Origin: Clostridiales bacterium UBA7103
Lineage (GTDB): Bacteria > Bacillota > Clostridia > Oscillospirales > Oscillospiraceae
Assembly: GCA_002493305.1 (NCBI GenBank)
Contig: DKYJ01000039.1
Span: forward strand, 4,273-68,272
Direction: 5' to 3'
DNA length: 64,000 nt
Each line of letters starts with the position of its first letter. Within the stretch, counting starts at the first letter, position 1. Position numbers and translations under genes: made by a program. This document shows, piece by piece, positions 17,095 through 27,352 of this stretch. The notes beneath the pieces were generated by a model. The model was not told where the DNA came from and did no database searches. It saw only the letters and a program-made list of their open reading frames with translations.

Positions 17095-20000
17095 TCAATC
17101 CTCCGTGTAATAGAACATATTCGCAGAACTCTCGACCTCACGCATGGAACGAAGTGTGGCTTTTTCGTTCTCATCGTGCGGCTGGTCATACGGATTCATC
17201 AACCGGTTATAGCGTTCAGTTCCAACAACGTAATACCGCAGCGGTTTCGTCTGTGCCGCCTGCAGTTTCCACCAGTCAATGAAGCGGTCTATTTCTTCCT
17301 CCGCATCTGCTCGTGCTGACGGCTTGATGATATTAAGTCGGTCAATTATCAGCTTCTTTACAGAATCAAGCTGCTCCGTGGTTAGTGAGCCAATAGCCGC
17401 CGCATCCGGGTTATTTGCCATGTTCGGGAAGTTCAAGCGTATTGCTGATATTATCAGCGCGTGCATAACACGGTCTCTTGCTCTGGCAGAGAACGGTGTT
17501 GCCGTTGTTCCTTCGACAAAACGATAAAGCTGCGAATGATAGCCGGTAAAATTCTCGTAGTGCGATAAGTCACGCGGACGGTATGCATTGTAGAGCGTAA
17601 CCACAAGTCCAGGAAACGCGCGACCGATACGGCTTGTTGCCTGAATGTATTCCGAGTTCTGTTTCGGCTGACCTGTCACCACCATCAGTCCAAGACGGTC
17701 AACGTCCATACCAACAGCAATCATGTTTGTGGCGATAGCAGTATCCAGACAGTCTTTTGAAGCACAAGTCGTTTCAAGCTGATTCAGCTTTTCCGGAATC
17801 TTGTAAGATGACATACGGGAAGTGATCTCCACGTTGTGGTTCAGATACCGCTGCTTATCCAGGCCGTACTTATTCTTGATACGATATATTCTCTTCGGAA
17901 TGTCGTCTTGTAAAAGTCTGACCGCACCGCCGAGTTCTCGGATACTGTTGAAGTAGCCAACAAGAGAATAGTACGGGTCAATCACATCCTTGTATTCATC
18001 TTGGAGGGAGTATGTATAAGCAGCCTGCAGGATGATGGCGTAAACACGCAGCAAGGCTGTCTTTACAGACTGACCGGGTGCGCAGACGCCCACATATTTT
18101 CGGAATGGATCATCCTCTACGGAAATCTCTCTGATGAAGAAACTGTCTCCGATTTCAAATCCGTTCGGCGGAAACTGCGTCGTATTCTTTCTTGCGTAAA
18201 GGCATCTGGTCTGCGCCTCCGCATTCTTGATTGTAGCTGTTGAAACGACATACTTCGGCTTAATGCCATCATGGATACACATATCCTCGATAATCGTCTC
18301 ATAGGCACCGTAAACCGTACCAAGCGGTCCCGTAATAAGATGCAGCTCGTCCTGAATAATAAGTTCCGGTGGTAGGAACGGTCTAATATTGACCATCGTT
18401 GATGCAGGCAAAGAAGCCGTTTTATTGTGGCGACCGTGTTCCGCTCCAATCGCAACATAACCATCTCGGCTGCATTTTCTGTCCACTCTGCCAAAGAGCG
18501 CATTCGTATTCACATCCCAAGGCAGGCGTGCAAATTTATCAACGGTCGACAGAATAATAGTCGGACACTTTGCATATATCTCTTCATCGACAAGATAAAC
18601 CGGGATCGGTATTCTGTCGTTTTTGTATCTGTAAAACTGGCAATCCCGATCAGAGCAAAAAATCTCGATAGACTTCTTATCGGTGTCAATGTTAAAGTTC
18701 TCTTCCTTGAGAGGCTTTCCGCAGAACGGGCAGGTTAAAAGCTGCTTATAAACATGATTCCTTGCGCTCCTTGCTGCCTGCGGATTATCAGCTTTTTCAA
18801 TAAACTCATCAAATTTGTTAGGCGTTACTCCGCCTCCTACCCAGAAACCAATGCTGATAGGTTCTTTACCAAACTGCGGGTATGCCTGCCGTCTGATCAT
18901 TTCGGCTGCAAGCACCATCTTTGTAATACGGTCTCTCTGCTGTGTGGTGAGCAAGCGGAGCGTATAACGGAGCATAACGGTCACGCCGCCATCTCGATTG
19001 TATTCCTCTCCATCAGACGCTCTAAGCCTTCTGTTGGCGATAACGAATGCCATAAGGCCAAGGTAAGCCTCTGTTTTACCACCGCCGGTAGGAAAGTAGA
19101 GCAAATCAACGACCTCACGGTCTTTATGCTTCGGATCAACGATTCCCGCAAGGTTCATCAGAATAAAAGCAATCTGGAACGGACGCCATCCGAAGTTGTT
19201 ATCAGGATTTTTTGGATTAATGAAATCTTGGAAATTGCACTCTGTTCCGGTTCCATGCTTCTTCGCGTAGCCCTTTATGCTATTCTGCAAGAAGATTACA
19301 CGGTTCATAAAGCAGAAAGCCTCAAATGAAGTGTCGTCATTCTCAACAATGCTGATGCCTTCACGGATACGCTTCAGAGCGTCTTGACAGCGGGCAACGA
19401 CCTTGTTGCCGATCTTATCCTTAAAAATGGGATTGCTCATTCTTGCGTTTCCGAGAAGCGTAGAGTTAATCCACTTCTCATAAGAGTCAGCCAGGGTATT
19501 AAGTTTACCGATGGTTTCTTCCTTTTTCGATTTTACAGACATGGTAAATGTCGAGAAGAAGTATCGGTCAAATCCATCCAAAGCGGCGCTGACACCCGGA
19601 AACTCATATTCGGGTATAAATGCTGATTTCACATATGTTGTTCTGCCATCAACCGGGGTATCCCACACCGCTGCGCAGCCACGTCCGCGTCCCATGATCG
19701 GGCGCTGCTCAAAATAAAACTCATCGGAGGCAAGTATCTCTCTGCAAATATGTTCTGCAATAAACGAAGCAGAACCGTCCTCCGAATAAGCCTTGATTTC
19801 CACCTGGAACATAATCGCCTCTGCACTGTTGGCAGGATTCTTTCTCTTGTTAATGACATATGCCGTTACAAGAGAATATCCTCCCTTCAAAGGAATACGG
19901 GACACATGAACATGAACATTGGAGTCGCAGACAAGCTGGTAATCCTTTGTTCGTGTAAAATCCTTAAACTGGACACGAACCGTTTCTTCCATAGGCTGGC

Positions 20001-20418
20001 GCGTATATATAGCACGGCTGTGTTCTTTTTCATCCTTACCGGTATATTTTTCAGAGGATTTTACATAGTCTCCCCATGTCACATCCAAGTTGATACTCTC
20101 TGTATCGCTTTGGATGTAGAAACTGATACCGATAGAGGACGGCAGCTGAAAATGTGTGGTGGATATAGGCTCGTTGTCATCATCCTCGCCTGCCGTAAAA
20201 TCCTCGCCATCCTCAAATGCCATATCAGCATCAACTTCCTGCTCTCCGGCGCCAGAGTAATCCTCGTCATCGCTCTGAATATCGAGCATACCCACGAGAT
20301 AGGCATAGCGTGGATTCTCTTCAAGAACCTCTTCCTTTTCTCTGGGACCGATAAGGTCAGTTCTTATGGCATCAATGATTTTTTGCCTGACCTCCGAATA
20401 CTTAAATCTGTCAGCCAT
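17095..20418 (-). CDS. drmA: DrmA, DISARM helicase
   Basis: 1107 residues, close to the family size. SF2 motifs are intact: Walker A YFPTGGGKTEAYLGL, TVDKFARLPWD, a DELH box in IIQDELHLITGPLGTVYGAY, SATIKN, and motifs V-VI in NMIAVGMDVDRLGLM and YIQATSRIGRAFPG. A zinc-like cluster (CPFCGK ... CSDRDC) lies in the middle. DrmA and DrmB form the core DNA-sensing complex of DISARM. The start ATG overlaps the preceding gene stop (TAATG), so translation is coupled. The N-terminal region is rich in Asp and Glu (about residues 50-85). Confidence 0.93.
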   Translation of the reverse strand: MADRFKYSEVRQKIIDAIRTDLIGPREKEEVLEENPRYAYLVGMLDIQSDDEDYSGAGEQEVDADMAFEDGEDFTAGEDDDNEPISTTHFQLPSSIGISFYIQSDTESINLDVTWGDYVKSSEKYTGKDEKEHSRAIYTRQPMEETVRVQFKDFTRTKDYQLVCDSNVHVHVSRIPLKGGYSLVTAYVINKRKNPANSAEAIMFQVEIKAYSEDGSASFIAEHICREILASDEFYFEQRPIMGRGRGCAAVWDTPVDGRTTYVKSAFIPEYEFPGVSAALDGFDRYFFSTFTMSVKSKKEETIGKLNTLADSYEKWINSTLLGNARMSNPIFKDKIGNKVVARCQDALKRIREGISIVENDDTSFEAFCFMNRVIFLQNSIKGYAKKHGTGTECNFQDFINPKNPDNNFGWRPFQIAFILMNLAGIVDPKHKDREVVDLLYFPTGGGKTEAYLGLMAFVIANRRLRASDGEEYNRDGGVTVMLRYTLRLLTTQQRDRITKMVLAAEMIRRQAYPQFGKEPISIGFWVGGGVTPNKFDEFIEKADNPQAARSARNHVYKQLLTCPFCGKPLKEENFNIDTDKKSIEIFCSDRDCQFYRYKNDRIPIPVYLVDEEIYAKCPTIILSTVDKFARLPWDVNTNALFGRVDRKCSRDGYVAIGAEHGRHNKTASLPASTMVNIRPFLPPELIIQDELHLITGPLGTVYGAYETIIEDMCIHDGIKPKYVVSTATIKNAEAQTRCLYARKNTTQFPPNGFEIGDSFFIREISVEDDPFRKYVGVCAPGQSVKTALLRVYAIILQAAYTYSLQDEYKDVIDPYYSLVGYFNSIRELGGAVRLLQDDIPKRIYRIKNKYGLDKQRYLNHNVEITSRMSSYKIPEKLNQLETTCASKDCLDTAIATNMIAVGMDVDRLGLMVVTGQPKQNSEYIQATSRIGRAFPGLVVTLYNAYRPRDLSHYENFTGYHSQLYRFVEGTTATPFSARARDRVMHALIISAIRLNFPNMANNPDAAAIGSLTTEQLDSVKKLIIDRLNIIKPSARADAEEEIDRFIDWWKLQAAQTKPLRYYVVGTERYNRLMNPYDQPHDENEKATLRSMREVESSANMFYYTED

Positions 20419-23069
20419 TATGCCTCCTCCTTCACGGCATGAGCCGTACCGAGTGTATATTTACAGGTATTACCAAGATGAATGTTGTCATCTGAAATCA
20501 GCTTGTACTCCCAAGGCTTTTGATCCGGGTCTGCCGTTGAAGCAAAGCGACACCACTTTATGCCTTCTCTTGCTTTCGATACGACCTCATCTGATGTCAC
20601 TTCATTCAGAGCCTTAACCTCGACCATGAATTTTCCCGCAGTTGTTTCCACGAGGAAATCAGGATTATACTGCTGACCTGCTTTCCAGAACAAGCCAAGC
20701 TGATTAAGCGGCGGCTTGATCCAACGAATAACATCTGGATCTTCCTCCAGAATAATGGAGAACAGACGCTCCGTGTCGCTGTCAAAAGCATTCGCCGGAT
20801 AATATGACTTCTTGTAGCCGGTAAAGAGATACTTCTTGATGTTGCTCTTGTCAGAGAACGGTTTATCATACTTAACCCTTCCGTCCTCTTTGACGTTCTT
20901 TACGAACTTACGGAACAGAATAAGGTCTTTCTGAATGATGTGAACATCCTGCGTTTTCCTGTCCATATGTTCATAAATCTGCTTGCGGATATCGGCCACA
21001 ATCAAAGAAGCATAGCGGCGAACGATTCTCCGCTTGGTTTCTTCATCTCCGGGTATCTGGCTTAAATACTGCTCAACCACGTCAATAACAAAATCTGCAT
21101 CGTCATAAGACAACTCGCTGATGGAATCGAGGAGCATACAAGCAAGAGTGTTCATGGCATCATTGACTTCAAGGATCTGCGCATCGACGACAGAAAGAAG
21201 CTGCTGATTGATAGCGTCAAAACGCTCAATCTTAGCCATAGCCACTTCAAAGTCAGCGATTGTGCGCTTCACCTCGAAGCGATTAAACTTCACCTCCGAA
21301 GTGGTCTGCACGAGGATTTTCGGGACAGAGATAGCTTTCGCCGAAGATTCCGAAACCGCCTTCACAAACTCGTCCTTGGTAAGAGGCTGTTTGCCGGATT
21401 TTCCACTGACCGGTGCCTGCGGCTGTTCCTGCGCGGGTGCTGTGGTCTCGGCAGAGTCGCCGGAAAGCATCTCAGGATGAAGGTCAAAGAGAGTCATCTG
21501 ACCAGGGTCTTCATTTTTGTCCTTCTTCTGCGCAGCCATAAAGTTCTTCACATATTCCTGATAAATCTCAAGCTGCGTTTTCGGATTGCTGACTTCGGCA
21601 AAGGACTTCACACCTGATGCTGTAATCGCAAAATCAAGCAGAGATAGCTGACCATCGTCTACGGTAGCAGATACGCCTACAGACTCCGAAGGCTCGACAG
21701 TAGCCTTATCAAGATCACGATAACGGAAGATATCACTGCTCTTAATCTCGTCCACAAGTTCTCTGTAGTGGTCATGGGCAACGATATCAAGAGAATCCAG
21801 GTCTTCATTGCCGGTCTGTTCTCCGAACGGAAGTCTTAAACCACGACCAATAGTCTGCATAGCGAGAATATCGCTCTTTGCCGCATTGAGCGGGATAATC
21901 GTAAAGAGGTTATTGACGTCCCAGCCTTCCTTCAGTTTATAAACGTGCAAAACGATCTCGACCGGATTAGAAGCACTCTCTATAGAGAGCAAAAGACGGA
22001 TGTTTTCTTCCGACTCCTCGCCGGTCTGCTTTGAATGTATTTCGATTACCTTGCCCTTATACTTTCCGCCTTGGAAATCATCGCTGTCTATCAACGCACG
22101 GATTTTCTTGGCGTGATCCGTATCTTTGCAGGCAACAAGAACAATTGGTTTTACATAGTCAAGGTCGTTTTCACTGCAATATTCACGCAGTACAGCCTTA
22201 CGATGCTCGTGGAGCGTAAGACCGTCTCGGATTTTCATTTCTTCAATATCGTCTTGGTTATAGCCCGCCATGTTAGAGCGTCCCATAACGACAGGAATCT
22301 TCAGATATCCTTCGACAGCGCCACGAGCCAGATCATAAGCATAGATGACATTCGATGTAGTCTTCGGCGTGGCGGTAAACTCAAGACCGAGAACCGGCTT
22401 CAGATAATTGATAGCCTTCATTGATGCCGGAGCATAATAACGATGCGCCTCATCCATGCAGATAACGAGATCGTCAAACTGCGCCAGTACATCGGCAAAG
22501 GAAGCACCCAGCGTTTCCTTGAACTTATGGAAATTGAACTGCGTGTCTGTCTTGCTGTTAAAGATTTTCCCAATGTTGAAAATGAAAAGCTGAATATCAG
22601 AAGTCTTTTCAACAATCAGAGTCATCTGGTCATACTTTATGGGATAAGTATCATAATTCTCACCATCGTAAACCTTCGGCCTACCCATTTCTGCCTCAAG
22701 TCCTTTGAAGATATACTTCGGATGGTTTGGATTGGACTCCTTGCGCAGCTTTTCGTAGATGGTGTTTCCGGGCGCAAGAATAAAGAAGTGCTTGTAGCCC
22801 TTCGTTTTGTACAGATAATAGATGCTTGCTCCCATCAGACGGGTCTTTCCGATACCCGTGGCCATAGCATAGCAGAAAGACGGGAACTCAAACCCGGCTT
22901 TGACCTTGCGCTGCTTTTCGCAGTATTCCGATGCAGCTGCCTCAACAACATCCTTGCTGTCCTTCTTGTAATCACAATGCGAACTGATGGCATCGAGGTA
23001 AGAGAGAGCCTCCTCCTGTGGAGTTCTCAGGCTCATTGCGTATTTGATCTTATTTACTATCTCAGACAT
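20418..23069 (-). CDS. Type III restriction Res-like helicase-nuclease
   Basis: 883 residues. Walker A is AMATGIGKTRLMGAS, the DEAH box ICMDEAHRYYAP, and motif VI QTIGRGLRLPFG. The C-terminus carries a PD-(D/E)xK nuclease core, PDFLVETTAGKFMVEVK (residues about 825-845), as in type III Res subunits. It lies directly after a Mod-like methylase with no gap, which is the mod-res order of type III systems. Here the pair sits between drmD and drmA. Either it is a separate type III system absorbed into the operon or it works with DISARM as an extra effector. Confidence 0.88.
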   Translation of the reverse strand: MSEIVNKIKYAMSLRTPQEEALSYLDAISSHCDYKKDSKDVVEAAASEYCEKQRKVKAGFEFPSFCYAMATGIGKTRLMGASIYYLYKTKGYKHFFILAPGNTIYEKLRKESNPNHPKYIFKGLEAEMGRPKVYDGENYDTYPIKYDQMTLIVEKTSDIQLFIFNIGKIFNSKTDTQFNFHKFKETLGASFADVLAQFDDLVICMDEAHRYYAPASMKAINYLKPVLGLEFTATPKTTSNVIYAYDLARGAVEGYLKIPVVMGRSNMAGYNQDDIEEMKIRDGLTLHEHRKAVLREYCSENDLDYVKPIVLVACKDTDHAKKIRALIDSDDFQGGKYKGKVIEIHSKQTGEESEENIRLLLSIESASNPVEIVLHVYKLKEGWDVNNLFTIIPLNAAKSDILAMQTIGRGLRLPFGEQTGNEDLDSLDIVAHDHYRELVDEIKSSDIFRYRDLDKATVEPSESVGVSATVDDGQLSLLDFAITASGVKSFAEVSNPKTQLEIYQEYVKNFMAAQKKDKNEDPGQMTLFDLHPEMLSGDSAETTAPAQEQPQAPVSGKSGKQPLTKDEFVKAVSESSAKAISVPKILVQTTSEVKFNRFEVKRTIADFEVAMAKIERFDAINQQLLSVVDAQILEVNDAMNTLACMLLDSISELSYDDADFVIDVVEQYLSQIPGDEETKRRIVRRYASLIVADIRKQIYEHMDRKTQDVHIIQKDLILFRKFVKNVKEDGRVKYDKPFSDKSNIKKYLFTGYKKSYYPANAFDSDTERLFSIILEEDPDVIRWIKPPLNQLGLFWKAGQQYNPDFLVETTAGKFMVEVKALNEVTSDEVVSKAREGIKWCRFASTADPDQKPWEYKLISDDNIHLGNTCKYTLGTAHAVKEEA

Positions 23070-24722
23070 CTACTGCACCTCGCTTTCAAAATCGCATTTT
23101 TCCAGAAGGTCTTTCGGAATCTTCTTGACCTCGATGTTATCGGGCAATACCATATCCGACTGCACTTTTGTTCCGTAGATCAGGAGCGACTGACCTTCAG
23201 CAAGCCGCGCTGACAGCGATTTTATATAGCCGGCGTTGATAAACTCTGTGGTAATGTGAATAAACCTTTTCTCCGAAGAGTGACCGTGGAACACATCCTG
23301 CGGCTTATAGCGGAATCCTTCAATCTTACAGATTGCCTCGCAGAGCATCTCGAAGGTGTAGGAAGGATTGATCTGATAAATCGGCAGCTTGTCATTCTTC
23401 ACGAGAAGACTCGGCGCCAACTCATAGAAGTGGTATCCACCGCCGCCTTGCCAATTATACTGTTTTGTAACACCGTTGCTGTCCTTACCATCGATTACTC
23501 TATCTAAACGTTTTTTACACAAGCTGTAGCAATGATCTCCCAACTCAATGCCTATGTATTTTCTGCCCATCTTGTGTGCAACAGCAGCCGTTGTTCCTGA
23601 TCCAAGGAAACTGTCTAAAACCAAATCACCTTCATTTGTTGCCATCAGAAGGATTCTCTCTATTAGCTTTTCAGGCTTCTTCGATCTTGGAAAGGCTACA
23701 CCGCCTTCGTTTCCCAAGTCCGCCTTCGGAATATCATCATTCTTCCACACATTTGATAACTTCGTGGTCTTAACTACATCTTTCCCCTCAAGGAAAGCTG
23801 TATCTTTTAGCCAGGCACACAGCTCACCATTATGATAAAAGAGTGTGGTTTCCTTTCCGCCGTTTCTACCTCTGCTTGGCGTATACTCAACTGAATAAAG
23901 ACTATTCTTTTCCATCCTTGCCATAAGTGAGTTTTGAAATTCGTTTTCTTGCTGAACCACGTATGTGCGATATATGGTATCGAAGAACTCGTAATATTGT
24001 GCCCGTATTTCACTTTCACGACTTTCAAATTGCTTCAATGAAATATCGCCGATTACATAATCCGTATGTTTATAAATTCGCACTGGCAAACCGTTTGATG
24101 CCGATTCAAATTCTTCTACAAGTTCCTTAGTCCCCTCCGACTGGATATACTTTCTATAACGCTGCATTGTTTTCTTGGAGAGTTTTTCGGAGGCAAGAAC
24201 CTCATTAAGTTCGAGAATATTCTTTTTATATACGAGAATTTTTTCTCCCGTATTGAAGATGGCTCCCCCTTGACCTAACCCTGTTACATTTGATTTTTCA
24301 TATGTGATATCTGATACGAAATTACTTCTGCCAAATATCTCGTCACACATAACCTTCAAGTAATGCCCTTCAGTACTATCTATGCTAATCCATAATGTAC
24401 CGTTTTCAGCAAGCAAAGAATGCAAAATCCTGATTCTTTTATAAAGCATATTAAGCCAAATAGAATGCTCAAGGTCATCATCATAGTGTTCGAAAGCATT
24501 TCCGGTATTGTAAGGTGGATCGATGTAGATGCACCTGATTTTCCCAGTATAATCTCTTTCCAAAGCTTTTAACGCCAGCAGATTATCCCCGTGGATAAGC
24601 ATATTGTCACTTGAGGCATCGCCATACGATTTTTCCTTGTCCTCTATTAAAATTCGTGGCTCAAATCTATCTTCCTCATATTTTCCGACCCAAGTCAGTT
24701 CAAGTCTTCCTACTTTTTGCAT
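23070..24722 (-). CDS. Site-specific adenine-N6 DNA methyltransferase (Mod-like; DrmMI position)
   Basis: 550 residues. The catalytic motif IYIDPPYNTGNAFEHYDDD precedes the SAM motif LDSFLGSGTTAAVAHKMGRK, the beta-class order used by type III Mod enzymes. The segment between them is long and carries a likely target-recognition region. It occupies the place of drmMI between drmD and the drmA block. The modification would label host DNA so that the restriction parts spare it. It directly abuts the Res-like gene. Confidence 0.9.
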   Translation of the reverse strand: MQKVGRLELTWVGKYEEDRFEPRILIEDKEKSYGDASSDNMLIHGDNLLALKALERDYTGKIRCIYIDPPYNTGNAFEHYDDDLEHSIWLNMLYKRIRILHSLLAENGTLWISIDSTEGHYLKVMCDEIFGRSNFVSDITYEKSNVTGLGQGGAIFNTGEKILVYKKNILELNEVLASEKLSKKTMQRYRKYIQSEGTKELVEEFESASNGLPVRIYKHTDYVIGDISLKQFESRESEIRAQYYEFFDTIYRTYVVQQENEFQNSLMARMEKNSLYSVEYTPSRGRNGGKETTLFYHNGELCAWLKDTAFLEGKDVVKTTKLSNVWKNDDIPKADLGNEGGVAFPRSKKPEKLIERILLMATNEGDLVLDSFLGSGTTAAVAHKMGRKYIGIELGDHCYSLCKKRLDRVIDGKDSNGVTKQYNWQGGGGYHFYELAPSLLVKNDKLPIYQINPSYTFEMLCEAICKIEGFRYKPQDVFHGHSSEKRFIHITTEFINAGYIKSLSARLAEGQSLLIYGTKVQSDMVLPDNIEVKKIPKDLLEKCDFESEVQ

Positions 24723-24733
24723 AATGATCTCTC

Positions 24734-27352
24734 CTAAAACTTCAGCACGATGTTAACCAACAGAATCGGGTTAATATCAAACTGTTTTTCAAACTCTGCG
24801 ATTTCCCGCTCACCCTCAGCTTTAAAGCCAGTACCCTTTTCGTGGAAGGACTCCTGCAGCTTTTCAAGCACCTTGGACTTTTCGGTTATCTTTTTTCTTA
24901 TGTCTATCTTCTCGTAGAAGTTGTCTGAGGCTCGTTCTTCTTCCCTTAAGATATCAATCTCGGCATTCATATCCTGGTATGTCGCTATCAGCTGCTCCAT
25001 CTGAATACGCTCCCAGTTCTCAATCTTTCTGCGGTTATAGGCTTTGATTGATTCTGATTGCTCCTGATAGCGTTTAACCATCTCTGCGGTCAGATTGTCG
25101 TAGACACGCTGATAGAGTTTCATCTCGGACTCTGTCGGTGTGAAATAACGCACATCCATATCGTCGATCTGTTCAAGTTCCGGAACAAGGTCTGCTTCGT
25201 CAAAGTCTATATAGGCTCCTTTTTCATCACAAAGCAACAATACCGGGAAGAGAAGTTTCGAGGAATCGCAGAAGGCTCCTATGAACAGGATTCCGTGCGA
25301 TCCGAGGACTTTTTCTCCCCAATTATCGACCTTCCAGTAATGAAGACCGCCGTCAACCTCCGGCTCGTCAAAAGCACTCCAGTATTCCACATCGTGCAGA
25401 TACCTTGCGATATCAGACTTTGTGGCGTCAAGCGCCTGTCCTTTTGCACCGCTGCTTTCGGTAAGTAGAAGGGAGCGGAGTTCTCTTGCTTTCTTGTCCC
25501 GTTTTGCGTTCAGCTTGCGATCCAGTTTATCAAAGGCTTTCTTGAATTCTGCCGTGGTGTCGCAAGTCTGATAAATCTGCAATACCATTTTTTCAAAACT
25601 TGTGCCTGATTCCAACGCGCCGAGAGCAATATCCGATGCGCCGAACATACCCTCAAACAGTTCAAACTTCTTTGAGAGGATATCGTAAACACGCTGATCA
25701 GCAGCGTTTTGCGTATTCAGCAGATTGATTGCCACAACGTCATGTTCCTGACCGTAACGGTGGCAACGGCCGATACGCTGCTCAATCTTCATCGGATTCC
25801 ACGGCAGGTCGTAGTTTATTACCGTGTTGCAGAACTGAAGGTTCAGGCCTTCGGAACCTGCATCCGTACAGATCAGTATCTTTGCGTTATGGCGGAAATA
25901 ATCCACGATGGCGTGTTTATATTCCACGCTGTGGCCGTAGTTTGCCTTTCCGAAGTTCTTAACCTGCCATGCCTTGTATATTTCCTTCGTCATGGTGTCG
26001 TCAAAATCACCGTTGAAGAGGAGAATATCCTCGTCCTCGAATCCTGTCTTACGAAGCTCTGCGGCTATGTACTTCTGTGTACGCTTTGATTCCGTGAAGA
26101 TTACTACCTTCTGCGGGATTCCTTGTTCCTGCTGGTAGTCGAATGCAATCTGTATGGCAGTCTTCAGAGCATTGACCTTTGCGTTTGTTTTGATGCGCTT
26201 TGCCACATCAATGATGATATTCACCTCATCGAGTTCAGCCTGGATGAACTGTTTCTGAACAATGGTATCTTCATCCTCTGCCTCCTCAAAGCCCGACTCA
26301 TCGATTTCATCCTCAACATAGCTCCAGAACAGGTCGAAGCCTTCCTGCGCATTTGCAGACTTGCTACCCTCGTATAGCTTTTCGAGTCTGTTCTTCAGAA
26401 TTTCAAAGGTTTCTATCAATGCAAAACTTGAAGAAGCAAGCAGCTTTCTGATAACAAGAATGATCAATCCGCGGTTTGAGGTCGGTATGGAATACAGCAG
26501 CTCACGCTTCAAAAAGTCGTTTACCCGCTGATATAATTCAATCTCATCCTGCGACAGGATAAAATCCACCGTCTTGCAGGTTCTCTTCTTGAAATTCATG
26601 TACTTTGCCACATCTTTGCGGAGCGTCCGATACAGGACCGGAGAAAGCGCGCGCTTAAGGTCAGCGTAATCCTGTCCTTCGATGTAGCGTTTGTTAAAGA
26701 CCTTCTCACTACCGAATATCCGCTCGTCAATAAAGGAGACCAGCCCGTGAAGGTCTGTCAACGAATTCTGAAGGGGCGTAGCGGTCAGCAGAATCTTCGG
26801 TATGCCCTTTGACAGTTCATATAGATTCTTTGCGCGTTTAGTGCCATGAAATACGTTTCTCAGGTTATGCGCCTCATCGATGATGATAAAATCCCACTTC
26901 ACCTCCGGGAACCGTTTCATCAGCTTGGATGAATAGTCGTAAGAGGTAAGAACAATTCGGACAGATTTATTGTCAGTGAGTTTCTTGCGCCAGTCAGAAC
27001 TGTCTTTTTCCACGGTAAGCCTGTCAAGTATCACCGACTCCAAGCCGAACTTATCCTCAAGTTCCAGTTCCCACTGCTTTCTCAAGGATGCCGGAAGCGC
27101 AATCAAGACACGCTTTGCGCCGGACTCAAGAACATATTTCAATACAAGTCCGGCTTCGATGGTCTTTCCGAGACCAACCTCATCTGCCAACACGATACCG
27201 CCTGTTTTCAGCGCCTGGATAGCAGCACAGAAGGCATTGATCTGATGTGGATTTAATTCAATATTCGCATCCAAAAGGAAGTGGAACGGAGAAGCATCAA
27301 GCTCCAGCTTTTTATATCTGCTGAATTGTTCAAGCAGCAGGTTACCTTCCAT
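24734..27352 (-). CDS. drmD: DrmD-like SNF2 helicase
   Basis: 872 residues. Motifs: NPHQINAFCAAIQAL, Walker A LADEVGLGKTIEAGLVLKY, DEAH in FIIIDEAHNLRN, TATPLQNSLTDLHGL, and the C-terminal lobe GLNLQFCNTVINYDLPWNP followed by QRIGRCHRYGQ. SNF2 helicases with this organisation are DrmD of class 1 DISARM. A long coiled coil occupies about residues 770-850. Start placed at 27352 because AAAGGAG lies 6 bases before it; the ATG at 27379 is inside the previous gene. It overlaps the methylase gene by 11 bases. Confidence 0.88.
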   Translation of the reverse strand: MEGNLLLEQFSRYKKLELDASPFHFLLDANIELNPHQINAFCAAIQALKTGGIVLADEVGLGKTIEAGLVLKYVLESGAKRVLIALPASLRKQWELELEDKFGLESVILDRLTVEKDSSDWRKKLTDNKSVRIVLTSYDYSSKLMKRFPEVKWDFIIIDEAHNLRNVFHGTKRAKNLYELSKGIPKILLTATPLQNSLTDLHGLVSFIDERIFGSEKVFNKRYIEGQDYADLKRALSPVLYRTLRKDVAKYMNFKKRTCKTVDFILSQDEIELYQRVNDFLKRELLYSIPTSNRGLIILVIRKLLASSSFALIETFEILKNRLEKLYEGSKSANAQEGFDLFWSYVEDEIDESGFEEAEDEDTIVQKQFIQAELDEVNIIIDVAKRIKTNAKVNALKTAIQIAFDYQQEQGIPQKVVIFTESKRTQKYIAAELRKTGFEDEDILLFNGDFDDTMTKEIYKAWQVKNFGKANYGHSVEYKHAIVDYFRHNAKILICTDAGSEGLNLQFCNTVINYDLPWNPMKIEQRIGRCHRYGQEHDVVAINLLNTQNAADQRVYDILSKKFELFEGMFGASDIALGALESGTSFEKMVLQIYQTCDTTAEFKKAFDKLDRKLNAKRDKKARELRSLLLTESSGAKGQALDATKSDIARYLHDVEYWSAFDEPEVDGGLHYWKVDNWGEKVLGSHGILFIGAFCDSSKLLFPVLLLCDEKGAYIDFDEADLVPELEQIDDMDVRYFTPTESEMKLYQRVYDNLTAEMVKRYQEQSESIKAYNRRKIENWERIQMEQLIATYQDMNAEIDILREEERASDNFYEKIDIRKKITEKSKVLEKLQESFHEKGTGFKAEGEREIAEFEKQFDINPILLVNIVLKF

